This document shows, piece by piece, positions 1 to 8,700 of a DNA stretch of 64,000 nt; positions within the stretch are counted from its first letter, which is position 1; the number at the start of each line of letters is the position of its first letter. The translations under genes were made by a program, and so were the position numbers. The DNA lies in contig JALCDS010000002.1 of NCBI GenBank assembly GCA_022641775.1, forward strand, positions 1 through 64,000. The letters run 5' to 3'. Below the pieces are notes generated by a model. That model did not search any database, was not told the DNA's origin, and saw only the letters and a list, made by a program, of their open reading frames with translations. The DNA comes from Clostridiaceae bacterium. Lineage in GTDB: Bacteria; Cyanobacteriota; Vampirovibrionia; Gastranaerophilales; Gastranaerophilaceae.

Positions 1-750
1 ACGATAGCAGAAGTTAACCTTTCTAATGCAAAATTGCAATTGATTCAAGCTGACAATGCCGTAAACCTTGCTGTTGCAAAATTGAACAACGTTATGGGCG
101 TTCCGTTTATTGATAAATATAACGTTACAGAACGTTTGAAATATGAACCGGTCGACATTACTTTTAATGAGGCAATAAAAATAGCACGTGATTCTCGTCC
201 TGAATTGAAGTTGTCTGAGTTAAGAGTTGCGAGTGCAAAACAAACGGTTAAATTGGTTAAAAAATCATGGTATCCGAATATTTCATTGTCAGGTCAATAT
301 GAACGTGGCGGCAAATCTTGGAACTCCAATTATGGTTATAACTATGGAGCTTATTTGAATTTTCCGACTGTTAACGGGATGTTGATTAATAACGAAATAA
401 AAGAAGCAAAATATCTGTATGACAAACAATTGGCATCGGCAAGAAGTACGCAGAATTCGGTTTACTTGGAAATTCAACAGGATTATTTGAATTTGGAAGA
501 AAAACGTCAACAAATGCCTGTTGCTCAATTACAGGTAAAACAAGCAAAAGAAAATTATGAATTGTCTTATGGTCGTTATAGAGTAGGCGAAGGCAATCCG
601 ACAGAACTGAAAGATGCGCAGTTGTCTTATCAAAGTGCTCAATTACAATATTATCAAGCAATGTATGAATATAATTCTGCAAAAGCGGCACTTGAACGAG
701 CTGTCGGCAAAAATTTAACTAAATATGAAGTTGTTGAACTAAAGGGTTAA
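1..750 (+). CDS. TolC-family outer-membrane efflux protein, C-terminal part (5' end outside window)
   Basis: The reading frame is open from base 1 to the stop at 748-750, so the gene begins upstream of the window. The visible part is the second half of an outer-membrane efflux protein: alternating helical segments rich in Ala, Gln, Asn and Tyr, with a YGRYRVGEGNPTEL segment near the end that marks the last coiled-coil helix of TolC/OEP proteins. The same segment (DGRYAVGLGDYIEL) occurs in the TolC-like protein at 28260-29738, so the two are paralogues. It would form the trimeric channel of a tripartite exporter; its pump partners are not visible downstream and may lie upstream. A TTG at 34 could be mistaken for a start but is internal. 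Confidence 0.88.
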   Translation, partial: TIAEVNLSNAKLQLIQADNAVNLAVAKLNNVMGVPFIDKYNVTERLKYEPVDITFNEAIKIARDSRPELKLSELRVASAKQTVKLVKKSWYPNISLSGQYERGGKSWNSNYGYNYGAYLNFPTVNGMLINNEIKEAKYLYDKQLASARSTQNSVYLEIQQDYLNLEEKRQQMPVAQLQVKQAKENYELSYGRYRVGEGNPTELKDAQLSYQSAQLQYYQAMYEYNSAKAALERAVGKNLTKYEVVELKG

Positions 751-851
751 AATAAATATAGTCAGCGTATTTGCACTTGTTGGTGAAATTTATCATTTTA
801 CCCATCTTAACTTTTCTTAACAAACAAGAAACAAAAAAGGCAATTTTTTTG

Positions 852-880
852 ATAGTATATACTTTATATATATACGAGAG
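852..880 (+). promoter_or_regulatory. AT-rich promoter region of the small basic protein
   Basis: The segment contains TATACT (858-863) and a TATATATA run, a plausible -10 region, about 35-50 bases before the ATG at 915. A 16-base string at 859-874 recurs exactly at 6334-6349 ahead of the calpain-like gene. A clear -35 is not visible. Low-complexity sequence makes this tentative. Confidence 0.35.
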
Positions 881-914
881 CGATATAAGAAGAGAAGAAA
901 GAGAGCAATTCAAA

Positions 915-1220
915 ATGTTACCTACTACTTGTCAAATGGATAATAATACTAGCGGCAATGGTCAATTTGGTTCTTTATTGAAAAAAAGAAAAAGAGCTAA
1001 AAAACATTGTGATTCTCGTATGGTTACTTCTTATAACTTAGAAGATTATACATTCATTGGTAAAAATGACAGAAGAATGAGATTTAACAATTCTAAAGAC
1101 CCTATTTTTTACGTATTCGATGTTATTGAAAGCAGACCTGTTACAACTTTAGCTAAAGAATTTGTTAGAGATGCCTTCAAAGATACATTTAACTCATTGA
1201 AATCAGCTATCGTTGGATAA
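915..1220 (+). CDS. small basic protein of unknown function (101 aa)
   Basis: Not recognised. I chose the ATG at 915 because it follows a purine-rich ribosome site (AAGAAAGAGAG, 896-906) and because the upstream in-frame extension from TTG 771 runs through the AT-rich promoter. The protein is soluble, has a short polybasic patch (KKRKRAKKH, residues 25-33), two Cys in the first 35 residues, and ends in a helical stretch. No signal peptide or membrane segment. A hairpin terminator follows directly, so it is a single-gene unit. It could be a small nucleic-acid-binding or regulatory protein, but nothing proves that. Confidence 0.6.
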   Translation: MLPTTCQMDNNTSGNGQFGSLLKKRKRAKKHCDSRMVTSYNLEDYTFIGKNDRRMRFNNSKDPIFYVFDVIESRPVTTLAKEFVRDAFKDTFNSLKSAIVG

Positions 1221-1271
1221 AAAATTTAAACTATCGTTGGAAAATCAAAAGGAATAAAAGGAAATAAAAAC

Positions 1272-1299
1272 AAGCGGCTCAAATGCCGTTTTTTTTTTA
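1272..1299 (+). terminator. rho-independent terminator
   Basis: Stem AAGCGGC/GCCGTTT (one G-U pair) with a TCAAAT loop, followed by a run of ten T. It lies about 50 bases after the stop of the small basic protein. Confidence 0.8.
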
Positions 1300-1316
1300 T
1301 TTATGCTTACGTACCA

Positions 1317-1359
1317 TTTTCTTTTTCCTTTTATTTGCGAGGCAAAAGGAAAAAGAAAA
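1317..1359. repeat. 16-bp perfect inverted repeat in intergenic DNA
   Basis: TTTTCTTTTTCCTTTT (1317-1332) pairs with its exact complement at 1344-1359 across an 11-base loop. A third purine-rich block of similar composition follows at 1366-1384, and GGGAC-AAA-GTCCC forms a small hairpin at 1412-1424. No reading frame of note covers 1221-1461. The arms lack a T-tail in the right place for a terminator, so an intergenic repeat element is more likely. Confidence 0.6.
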
Positions 1360-1461
1360 CCTTACCGAAAAGAAAAAGGAAAAGCACGCGACCAAATGAA
1401 ACGAGTTATCAGGGACAAAGTCCCCGAACCCCTTTACTATTTAATCATAATATGCAGTTTT

Positions 1462-2829
1462 CTATTTTTTGTCGGTTGATTTGAAAAATTGTACTACACC
1501 TTCTGCAATTCCTGTGGCTATTTTCTTTTGAAAAGCTGAAGATTCAAGTTTTGTTATTTCATCAGGGTTTATCATATAGCCGGTTTCAACCAAAACACTC
1601 AAAGCGTTGGTATTTCTTACGACAGCAAAACTTTCCTGATGTACTCCGTCATTAGCGTTTTCGGCATGTTTGTTTACAGAAGCTAAAATGTTCTCTGCAA
1701 GCGGTTTTGATTCCGGATAATAATAATATGCGCTTGTGCCAGAATGTTTGTTTGGATCTTGTGTATCAGATAATGAATTTGCATGTACGCTTATAAAAAT
1801 CGTTGCATTATTGTCGTTTGCAAATTTTACCCTGTCTGTCAAACTCATGTCAACATCTTCGCCCCTTGTCATAAATACGGTTGCTCCGCGATGTCTTAAC
1901 GCTTTTTTTAAACGTTTCGCAATTTGTAAGTTGATATCTTTTTCTTTTGTGCCGGAACACCCTATTGCACCGCTTTCGTTTCCGCCATGACCCGGATCAA
2001 TTACTATATTTATGTGTTTTAGAGGTCTGAATGTTCCGAGTTTTGGGAATTTTCTTATTTTTAAAACGAATTTGTCACCTTCATAATTTCCGCTATAACC
2101 GACCAATTTGCTTTTTAGTTCGGGTCTTGTTGTAAAAATATCGGTTTTGTTATCAAGGTTATAAAAAGTTATTTTGAACGGATTTTCTTCAATTGCATAC
2201 GGAACTTTGTGTCTCAAATAAAATTCATAAACATCAAATTCTTTGTTCTCTGATTTTTGATAATCAAATACATCGCAAGGTTCAGGGGCATCAGAATTTA
2301 AAGTAATATATTTTTTATCAATCCAACCATACAAAGTATCTGTCAATTTTACTCTGTAAAAACTTTCATATTCTCCTGTGAGAATTACGTTAACTCCCTT
2401 TTGCAAATGTGAAAGTCTGTTGATACCAAAATCAACGGGTGTTGAACGTAGTGGAGAATTATCTTCTTTTATTGTTGCATATTTCGGGGTGTCATATTCC
2501 GTGAGAGCTTGGGTGTTTGTTATCTCTAGCGGAGTTATTTTTTGTGGTAATGGTTTTGTTATTGTGTATGTCGTTTTTTCTGTTCCATTGTCAAATGTAA
2601 ATATATTTTCACCATCTTTTAGTTTTACAACATAAGAAAAATTTCCCTGTTCATTTGTCGGAATATCCGAATTGTTAACCTTTAAGGTCTCTCCATTTGT
2701 TGTGTGTCCTATAAAAAATGTTGACGGCGCAGCAATTGTTGTTGTGGTCTTTTGCGGATAAACAATTTCAAAAGCATTCGCACATCCTATTGTTGATAAA
2801 AATAACGTTAAAATTAAAATCTTTTTCAT
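1462..2829 (-). CDS. secreted N-acetylmuramoyl-L-alanine amidase with SH3 domain
   Basis: Cuts the bond between MurNAc and L-Ala of peptidoglycan. Signal peptide MKKILILTLFLSTIGCANA at the N-terminus (cleavage likely after ANA; the Cys is not in a canonical lipobox). A beta-rich N-terminal segment, an SH3-like domain at roughly residues 120-178 ending in GWIDKKYI, then Amidase_3 from about residue 275 with DPGHGG, a Glu in KEKDIN, SVHAN and the VLVETGY motif, all zinc or catalytic positions of the family. I place the start at ATG 2829 (455 aa), which has AAGGGGAT seven bases upstream, instead of 30 bases further out. Second amidase of the window besides amiC at 35033. Divergent from ftsI. Confidence 0.9.
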   Translation of the reverse strand: MKKILILTLFLSTIGCANAFEIVYPQKTTTTIAAPSTFFIGHTTNGETLKVNNSDIPTNEQGNFSYVVKLKDGENIFTFDNGTEKTTYTITKPLPQKITPLEITNTQALTEYDTPKYATIKEDNSPLRSTPVDFGINRLSHLQKGVNVILTGEYESFYRVKLTDTLYGWIDKKYITLNSDAPEPCDVFDYQKSENKEFDVYEFYLRHKVPYAIEENPFKITFYNLDNKTDIFTTRPELKSKLVGYSGNYEGDKFVLKIRKFPKLGTFRPLKHINIVIDPGHGGNESGAIGCSGTKEKDINLQIAKRLKKALRHRGATVFMTRGEDVDMSLTDRVKFANDNNATIFISVHANSLSDTQDPNKHSGTSAYYYYPESKPLAENILASVNKHAENANDGVHQESFAVVRNTNALSVLVETGYMINPDEITKLESSAFQKKIATGIAEGVVQFFKSTDKK

Positions 2830-2972
2830 AAAATATCCCCTTAATTTAATTATAGCCAAGTTGATATTTTTAACAAGAGTTATTTTAAAAGTTAAATTAA
2901 TTTAATATTTAGTGTTTTTCAACTTCCTTATGCTAAAATTGTATAGAGAGATTTTAGTTGGGAAGGAACTTG

Positions 2973-4715
2973 ATGCTTAAACGTCCAGGCAATGATGACA
3001 AGCAGCCAAAAAGGCTTAAACGATTTGAATCGGTATTAGCAATACTGAATGCCGGATTTATATTGTTTGCTGCTTTGCTTATAATATATCTGTTTTTTAT
3101 TCAAGTTGTTGACCTGAAACACTATCGTGCGCGTGCAAAGAGCCAAAGAGTCGGCGTACTTTTCTCTATGCGTGGTGATATCTTGGACAGAAACGGCATT
3201 ACTCTTGCTCGTGATAAGGTTTATTCCGATGTTTATGCACATAAAAAACTTTATGAAGATGAACCCGGACGTGCTAAAGAAATTGCACATGCTCTTGCTC
3301 CGCTTTTGGAGATGCCGGAGAGTGTTTTGTTGAAAAAATTAAACAATCAAGGCCCTGTTATAACTTTGAAAAAGAATGTTGACAAAACTACTGCAAAAAA
3401 AATAAGAAATCTTGAATTCAGAGAAATAAGTTTGGGCAAGAAAAATTTGAGAGAATATCCTCAAGGAACTATGGCAGCTCAGGTTTTGGGATATTATAAT
3501 TTTGATGCCGATATAGCAGATGGGGTTGAATATACAGCAAAAGATAAACTTGAACATGTTATAAATAAAGTTAAACTTGAAAAAACTCGTGACGGTAATA
3601 TTATTTATGATTTTACAACAGATCCGGTTGCAACAACAACCAATCCGAAAGGTGAGAATGTAACTCTAACGCTTGATGCTGCAATTCAACATATTTGCGA
3701 AAGAGAGATTAAAAAAACTGTTGTAGAAAAAAATGCATTACGTGGAACGGTTATTGTTATGAACCCAAAAAATGGTGAAATACTTGGGATGGCAGTATAT
3801 CCGACGTATGACCCTAACAATTACAGAAAAGCCAGTGCATTGCAGATGAAAAATTGGACTTTGACGGATGTATTTCCTCCTGGTTCAACATTCAAAACTA
3901 TAACTGTTGCTTCAGCAATGAACTTGGGTAAAATCAATGAAAATTCAACAGTTTTAGATACCGGAAAAATGCAATTAGGGAATTTCATTATCAAAAATTA
4001 TGACTATGAAATAAGACCATATCCAGGACAAATAAATTTGGTATATTTGTTTGAACATTCAAGTAATATAGGTTCAATTCAAGTTGCAAGAAAGATGAGT
4101 CCGTTTGAATTTTACGGTATGTTGCGCAAATTCGGATTTGGTTCAAAAACAGGAATAGATTTACCGGGTGAATCTTCAGGACTTTTGCCGTATTGGACAT
4201 TATGGGATAAAGGAATCCATACAACAATGGCATACGGTTATGGAACTTCTGTTACGGCAATTCAGATGGCATCGGCTGTTTCTGCGTTGGCAAATAATGG
4301 AGTAAGAGTTACTCCACACGTTATAAAATATTCACCTGAGGAAGCAGCGACAAAGATTAAAGAAACACAAGTTGTTACGCCTGAGACTGCACATTCAATT
4401 ACAAGATTGCTTGTACAAAGTGTAAATAAAGGTAAATCTGTTGTGAAACTTGACAAGTATAATGTTGCAGCTAAAACAGGAACTTCAAGAAAACCGAGAG
4501 AAAATTCAGCAGGATATACACCTTATGCTTACACTTCAACTATCGGATATTTTCCGGCGAAAGATCCACAGGTTTTGGTTTATGTTATGGTTGATAGTGC
4601 AAAAAGTGGTGCTATTTGGGGAAATACCGTAGCAGGTCCTGTATTCCATGAAGTTTGTACGCAGGTTGCAAGAATTTTAAATCTAAAACCGGATAAAGTT
4701 CCGGCTAAAGGCTAA
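2973..4715 (+). CDS. ftsI: penicillin-binding transpeptidase (FtsI/PBP2 type)
   Basis: Class B penicillin-binding protein that cross-links septal or lateral-wall peptidoglycan. A cytoplasmic basic N-terminus (about 20 residues) precedes one membrane anchor (about residues 24-46), then the dimerisation domain and the transpeptidase domain. All three active-site motifs are present: S305-TFK-308, SSN at 363-365 and KTG at 501-503. No PASTA domain. Start ATG 2973 has GGAAGGAA just upstream; a TTG at 2958 is in frame but lacks a site. murE follows 17 bases later, the order seen in dcw clusters, but mraY, murF and ftsW do not follow, so only a remnant of the cluster is here. Confidence 0.92.
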   Translation: MLKRPGNDDKQPKRLKRFESVLAILNAGFILFAALLIIYLFFIQVVDLKHYRARAKSQRVGVLFSMRGDILDRNGITLARDKVYSDVYAHKKLYEDEPGRAKEIAHALAPLLEMPESVLLKKLNNQGPVITLKKNVDKTTAKKIRNLEFREISLGKKNLREYPQGTMAAQVLGYYNFDADIADGVEYTAKDKLEHVINKVKLEKTRDGNIIYDFTTDPVATTTNPKGENVTLTLDAAIQHICEREIKKTVVEKNALRGTVIVMNPKNGEILGMAVYPTYDPNNYRKASALQMKNWTLTDVFPPGSTFKTITVASAMNLGKINENSTVLDTGKMQLGNFIIKNYDYEIRPYPGQINLVYLFEHSSNIGSIQVARKMSPFEFYGMLRKFGFGSKTGIDLPGESSGLLPYWTLWDKGIHTTMAYGYGTSVTAIQMASAVSALANNGVRVTPHVIKYSPEEAATKIKETQVVTPETAHSITRLLVQSVNKGKSVVKLDKYNVAAKTGTSRKPRENSAGYTPYAYTSTIGYFPAKDPQVLVYVMVDSAKSGAIWGNTVAGPVFHEVCTQVARILNLKPDKVPAKG

Positions 4716-4732
4716 TAATAAGGAGAAATAAA

Positions 4733-6235
4733 TTGAAATTTGAGGAATTAATTGAACATTTAGATTACAGAGATTTGATAAATTTTAAAAATATTGATAT
4801 AACAGGAATTTCATACAATTCAAAAACAACTAAAAAAGGTGATATTTTTGTTTGTTTGACAGGTGAATATACCGATGGACACGAATATGTTAAAGATGCT
4901 ATTGAAAAAGGTGCGGTAGCATTTATGGTTGAACATAAAGTTGATGTCGACAAAAAATTCCCGCAAGTTGTTGTGGCTTCTACTCGCCATAGAATTGCAG
5001 ATATAGCCGACAGATTTTATTCTAGTCCTTCTAAAGGGATAAATTTGATAGGAATTACCGGAACAAACGGTAAAACAACTGTTACTCACCTTATTCAAAA
5101 AATAATGGAAGAAAATGGACAAAAATGTGCTTTAATTGGAACTTTAGGATATAAATTATCTTCAAACGGGGAATATCGTGATGCGAAACATACAACTCCT
5201 CAGGCGCCTGAATTACAAGCTACACTTAGAATGATAAAAGATATTGAAAAAATTGACAATGTAGTTATGGAAGTAAGTTCACATGCATTGGATCAAAATC
5301 GTGTTGGTGGTTGTATTTTTAACGGTGCCGTTTTAACTAATTTAACGCAAGATCACTTAGACTACCATATTACAATGGACAATTATTTTGCAGCAAAAGC
5401 TCTTTTGTTCACTAATTTGAAATATCATGAAGAACTGGAGTTGAAGGATCAGCCATTTGCAATTATTAATGCGGATGATGAATATGCTTCAAGATTTTTG
5501 AATGCTGTACCTGAAGGTATCAGAAAATATACATATGGGGTCAAAACTAAAGCTGACGTTATGGCTCAAGATGTTAGTTTCTCTTTGAACGGTGCTGAAT
5601 TTACATTGAAAGAAAATGACAACGAATATAAAGTAAATCTTCATATGAACGGAATGTTCAGTGTCTATAATGTATTAGCCGCTTTAACAAGTGCCTTGGC
5701 TATGGGAATTGATATAAAGGTTGCCCTAAAAGCTTTGCAAAACGTTAAAGGTGTTGCCGGAAGATTTGAAGTCGTTGTTCATAAACCATTGGTAATTGTT
5801 GACTATGCTCATACTCCGGATGGATTGGAAAATGTTTTAAAATCTGCGAGAGAAATAACTCCAAAAGGTTCAAAATTGATTTGTTTATTTGGTTGCGGTG
5901 GAGACAGAGATGCTACAAAACGTCCTAAAATGGGTGCAATAGCAGAACGTCTTGCTGACAAAATCATTATTACAAGTGATAATCCTCGTAGTGAAGATCC
6001 GCAAACTATTATCACAGATATTATTGCAGGTGTAAAATCCGTAAATACAGAAGATGTAATAGTTGAGCCTGATAGAGGAACAGCAATTTCTTTATTGAAA
6101 TCAATTGCCGATAATAATGATGTTGTTCTTATTGCCGGTAAAGGTCACGAAGATTACCAAATCCTCAAAGACAAAACTATTCACTTTGACGATAGAGAAG
6201 AAGCCAGAAAAGTTTTTGAAGGTTCTGTTATATAA
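4733..6235 (+). CDS. murE: UDP-MurNAc-tripeptide synthetase MurE
   Basis: Adds the third residue of the peptidoglycan stem peptide in the cytoplasm, using ATP. Mur ligase N-terminal, central and C-terminal domains are all present in 500 aa, the usual length. The ATP loop TGTNGKTT has its Lys at residue 114. The specificity motif DNPR at 416-419 is the meso-diaminopimelate form, so this organism should have DAP-type peptidoglycan. Start is TTG 4733, preceded by AGGAG at 4721-4725 with a seven-base spacer, the best site in the region. Presumably co-transcribed with ftsI, 17 bases upstream. Confidence 0.95.
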   Translation: MKFEELIEHLDYRDLINFKNIDITGISYNSKTTKKGDIFVCLTGEYTDGHEYVKDAIEKGAVAFMVEHKVDVDKKFPQVVVASTRHRIADIADRFYSSPSKGINLIGITGTNGKTTVTHLIQKIMEENGQKCALIGTLGYKLSSNGEYRDAKHTTPQAPELQATLRMIKDIEKIDNVVMEVSSHALDQNRVGGCIFNGAVLTNLTQDHLDYHITMDNYFAAKALLFTNLKYHEELELKDQPFAIINADDEYASRFLNAVPEGIRKYTYGVKTKADVMAQDVSFSLNGAEFTLKENDNEYKVNLHMNGMFSVYNVLAALTSALAMGIDIKVALKALQNVKGVAGRFEVVVHKPLVIVDYAHTPDGLENVLKSAREITPKGSKLICLFGCGGDRDATKRPKMGAIAERLADKIIITSDNPRSEDPQTIITDIIAGVKSVNTEDVIVEPDRGTAISLLKSIADNNDVVLIAGKGHEDYQILKDKTIHFDDREEARKVFEGSVI

Positions 6236-6336
6236 TTTGTTAATTTTTGTAAATCCGAAGAGCTAAATATAGCTGCAATTTTGATAAATTTAAAAAAATA
6301 GAATTTATTTCATGGCAAATTACAGACTGCGCAATA

Positions 6337-6370
6337 CTTTATATATATATTATATAAAAAATATATAAAG
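6337..6370 (+). promoter_or_regulatory. AU-only inverted repeat covering the ribosome-binding site of the calpain-like gene
   Basis: CTTTATATAT (6337-6346) is complementary to ATATATAAAG (6361-6370). The right arm contains the AAAG of the AAAGGTGA ribosome site for ATG 6381. If both arms are transcribed, the stem would mask the ribosome site. The same stretch also holds -10-like sequences, so it may simply be a promoter. Confidence 0.35.
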
Positions 6371-6380
6371 GTGAAGCGAT

Positions 6381-8651
6381 ATGGTATCAATTAATGACAA
6401 TTCAGGCTTAGATGCAGCACAACTTGCAAAACTTAGAGCCTCTTCAAATCAACAAAAAGTAAGGTTGAATGATGGAACCGAAGTAGATTTAAGTATTTTT
6501 GGTTCAAATATTTCACGTTCAGATGGAAATCAAGATTTTATATCATTGAACGCTGATAATAGCGTTGCATTAGAAGCCTCTAGTCCTGATTTAAATTCTC
6601 CTCAAGCAAAAGGCGTATTGGGGCACTTGAATCCGGATGGTTCAGGAACACTTATTCTTGTAAAACAAGGTAAAGACGGCAAACCTGTACGCATAACATC
6701 TACTTATGGTAAAGGACGAGTTTTACAACGCATTGTGAGAGAAGACAGTCAGAGTACTATTACTACCGAAATTAAATACGGTGATAATAAAAAAATATCA
6801 CAGATTAATAATGTTATTCAAAATAAAGCCGGCAAAATATTAAAAGCATCGACAACAAAAAATCGTTATGATTCAAAAAATAATTTGATTGAAACAAATG
6901 TTGAGACTCAGGCTATATTAAATAAAAAAGTTGTAAAAACATCGTCACATAAGACTATGGAATATGTCAACGGTAAAAAAGTAAGTTCAAAAACTAATGG
7001 TGTAAATGTTGAGGGCAAACCGTATTCTGCATTTGCAACGTATGAGGCTGATGGAAAGACCGTAAAAACATTTGAGCAGTCCTCATATAAACGTGGTGCA
7101 TTGGTAAAAGAGTCATATTCCGGGGCAAATCTCAAAAATAGAATGGAAGGCGGATTGCCGGATACAAAAATAGAATATGAAGCTGATGGTAAAACTATCA
7201 AACAAACAACAAAAAATTTATTTGATGCAGAGGGTATATTTATTGGCCGTGAAATTTATGATGGCAATGGCAAATTGGTTAGAAAAAGAGATTTTTCAAA
7301 ACTTGATGGGAAATTTGATACAGCTTACCAAATAGGAAAAGGTGATTGCTATTTATTAGCATCAATTAATGCTTTGGCTAATACGCCTGAAGGTCAAAAA
7401 CTTTTGCAACAGGATATAAAAGAAACAACAAATGAAAAAGGTGAAAAAGTTTACGTTGTTTCATTCCCTGGCGCCAAGAAGGCAAGAGAAAGTCTTATTA
7501 ATGGTACCGGTAATGTTAAGATGGATAAACTTCCTGAAGACAAAGTTCATATTCAAGAATCTTATACAATTACAGAGTCCGAATTGAAAGAAGCTTCAAA
7601 ACGTGCAGGTAAAGATTTTTCAGCAGGAGATAAAGATGTACTTTTGATGGAAGTTGCTTATGGCAAATACCGTGATGATGTTGCAAAAACTATTACCGAT
7701 AACAAATTAGACCCTAGAAAAACTTCTAGAATTGCCGGATTAGGTATAGAAAAGGTTAATAACGGCGACAATTTGAGTGGAGGACTCGGTTCTGAAGCGA
7801 TGTTTATACTTACCGGCAAACAATCAGAGGAATATGTAAGTACTTCTATGCCTCCTGTATGTTATATTGATTCAAATTTACAGATGCATGTTCCAGATGA
7901 GGCAGGGAGTATTGGTTCAGGCATGAGAGTAAAAGCTCTTGCTGTAAGTGTATCTACAACAAAACCAAATGAATTAGATTCTCTGTTAGATAAATTAAAA
8001 GAAGATTCAAAAGACGGTAAAATTGATAATTATGCTGCAACTGCCGGATTCAAAGTAGCTACGCAAGAAGTTAACGGACAAACGTTACAAGGCGGCGGAC
8101 ATGCATTAACAATTTTAAAAGTCGATGATAAGCAAGTTACTCTTGCAAATCCGTGGGATCCTGATAGTCCTATTACTATGTCTATTGAGGATTTCAAAAA
8201 GTCAATAACAAAACTTCAATGTCTTCAGACCAAAGAGGGTTCTGGGAACAACTCATCACATCAAATTCCGCATAATGGGAATGGAGGAAATAACGGAGGG
8301 GTTCCGCATAATGGAAATTCCGGTGGCTCAGGTAATGGCGTACATAATGGAGATTCTGATATAACAAATCCATCGCAAAACAAGCCAAATCATACAATTA
8401 AGCAAGGTCAAGGCTATACTGCTTTAATAAAACAAGCTTTGATTGAGCAGGGAATTGAGCCTACTGCCGAAAATATCAAAAAGGCAAAAGCTCAATTTGA
8501 AGAAGCCAATCCAGATGCTATCAGAACTTATAAAGGTAGAAATAGAAAATGGCAGGGTAACAAATTTTTGTATGCAAATGCAGAAGTCTTTATTCCTACA
8601 TTTGATATATCAAAATCAAAAAAGTCGGAGCAGGAAACTCAGGATGAATAA
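6381..8651 (+). CDS. large calpain-like (C2 family) cysteine protease with repeat N-terminus and Gly/Asn linker
   Basis: 756 aa. The middle resembles the calpain catalytic core: GDCYLLASINAL with Cys323 (calpains: GDCWLLA), GGHALTIL with His574, and ANPWD with Asn590 (calpains: NPWG), giving the full Cys-His-Asn triad in the right order. About 250 residues separate Cys and His, near the calpain spacing. Residues 80-310 are beta-rich with imperfect YD-like repeats; YEADGKT(V/I)K occurs at 221 and 266. A low-complexity PHNGN/GGNNGG linker (about 630-665) leads to a C-terminal helical domain of unknown type, perhaps LysM-like. There is no Sec signal peptide or membrane segment. AAAGGTGA precedes ATG 6381. 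Monocistronic. The protease call rests on motifs only; substrate unknown. Confidence 0.75.
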   Translation: MVSINDNSGLDAAQLAKLRASSNQQKVRLNDGTEVDLSIFGSNISRSDGNQDFISLNADNSVALEASSPDLNSPQAKGVLGHLNPDGSGTLILVKQGKDGKPVRITSTYGKGRVLQRIVREDSQSTITTEIKYGDNKKISQINNVIQNKAGKILKASTTKNRYDSKNNLIETNVETQAILNKKVVKTSSHKTMEYVNGKKVSSKTNGVNVEGKPYSAFATYEADGKTVKTFEQSSYKRGALVKESYSGANLKNRMEGGLPDTKIEYEADGKTIKQTTKNLFDAEGIFIGREIYDGNGKLVRKRDFSKLDGKFDTAYQIGKGDCYLLASINALANTPEGQKLLQQDIKETTNEKGEKVYVVSFPGAKKARESLINGTGNVKMDKLPEDKVHIQESYTITESELKEASKRAGKDFSAGDKDVLLMEVAYGKYRDDVAKTITDNKLDPRKTSRIAGLGIEKVNNGDNLSGGLGSEAMFILTGKQSEEYVSTSMPPVCYIDSNLQMHVPDEAGSIGSGMRVKALAVSVSTTKPNELDSLLDKLKEDSKDGKIDNYAATAGFKVATQEVNGQTLQGGGHALTILKVDDKQVTLANPWDPDSPITMSIEDFKKSITKLQCLQTKEGSGNNSSHQIPHNGNGGNNGGVPHNGNSGGSGNGVHNGDSDITNPSQNKPNHTIKQGQGYTALIKQALIEQGIEPTAENIKKAKAQFEEANPDAIRTYKGRNRKWQGNKFLYANAEVFIPTFDISKSKKSEQETQDE

Positions 8652-8674
8652 TAAAAACTCTCTTATTTTTGTTG

Positions 8675-8680
8675 TATAAT
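8675..8680 (+). promoter_or_regulatory. -10 element of the nagA-like gene
   Basis: TATAAT at 8675-8680, 20 bases before ATG 8701, with GAGGG at 8692-8696 as ribosome site. The -35 is not clear. Confidence 0.5.
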
Positions 8681-8700
8681 GAGCAAAAAAAGAGGGTTAT

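Noticed and set aside
771-914. In-frame N-terminal extension of the small basic protein from TTG 771
   Set aside because: It runs through the AT-rich promoter-like sequence and lacks a ribosome site; ATG 915 has one.
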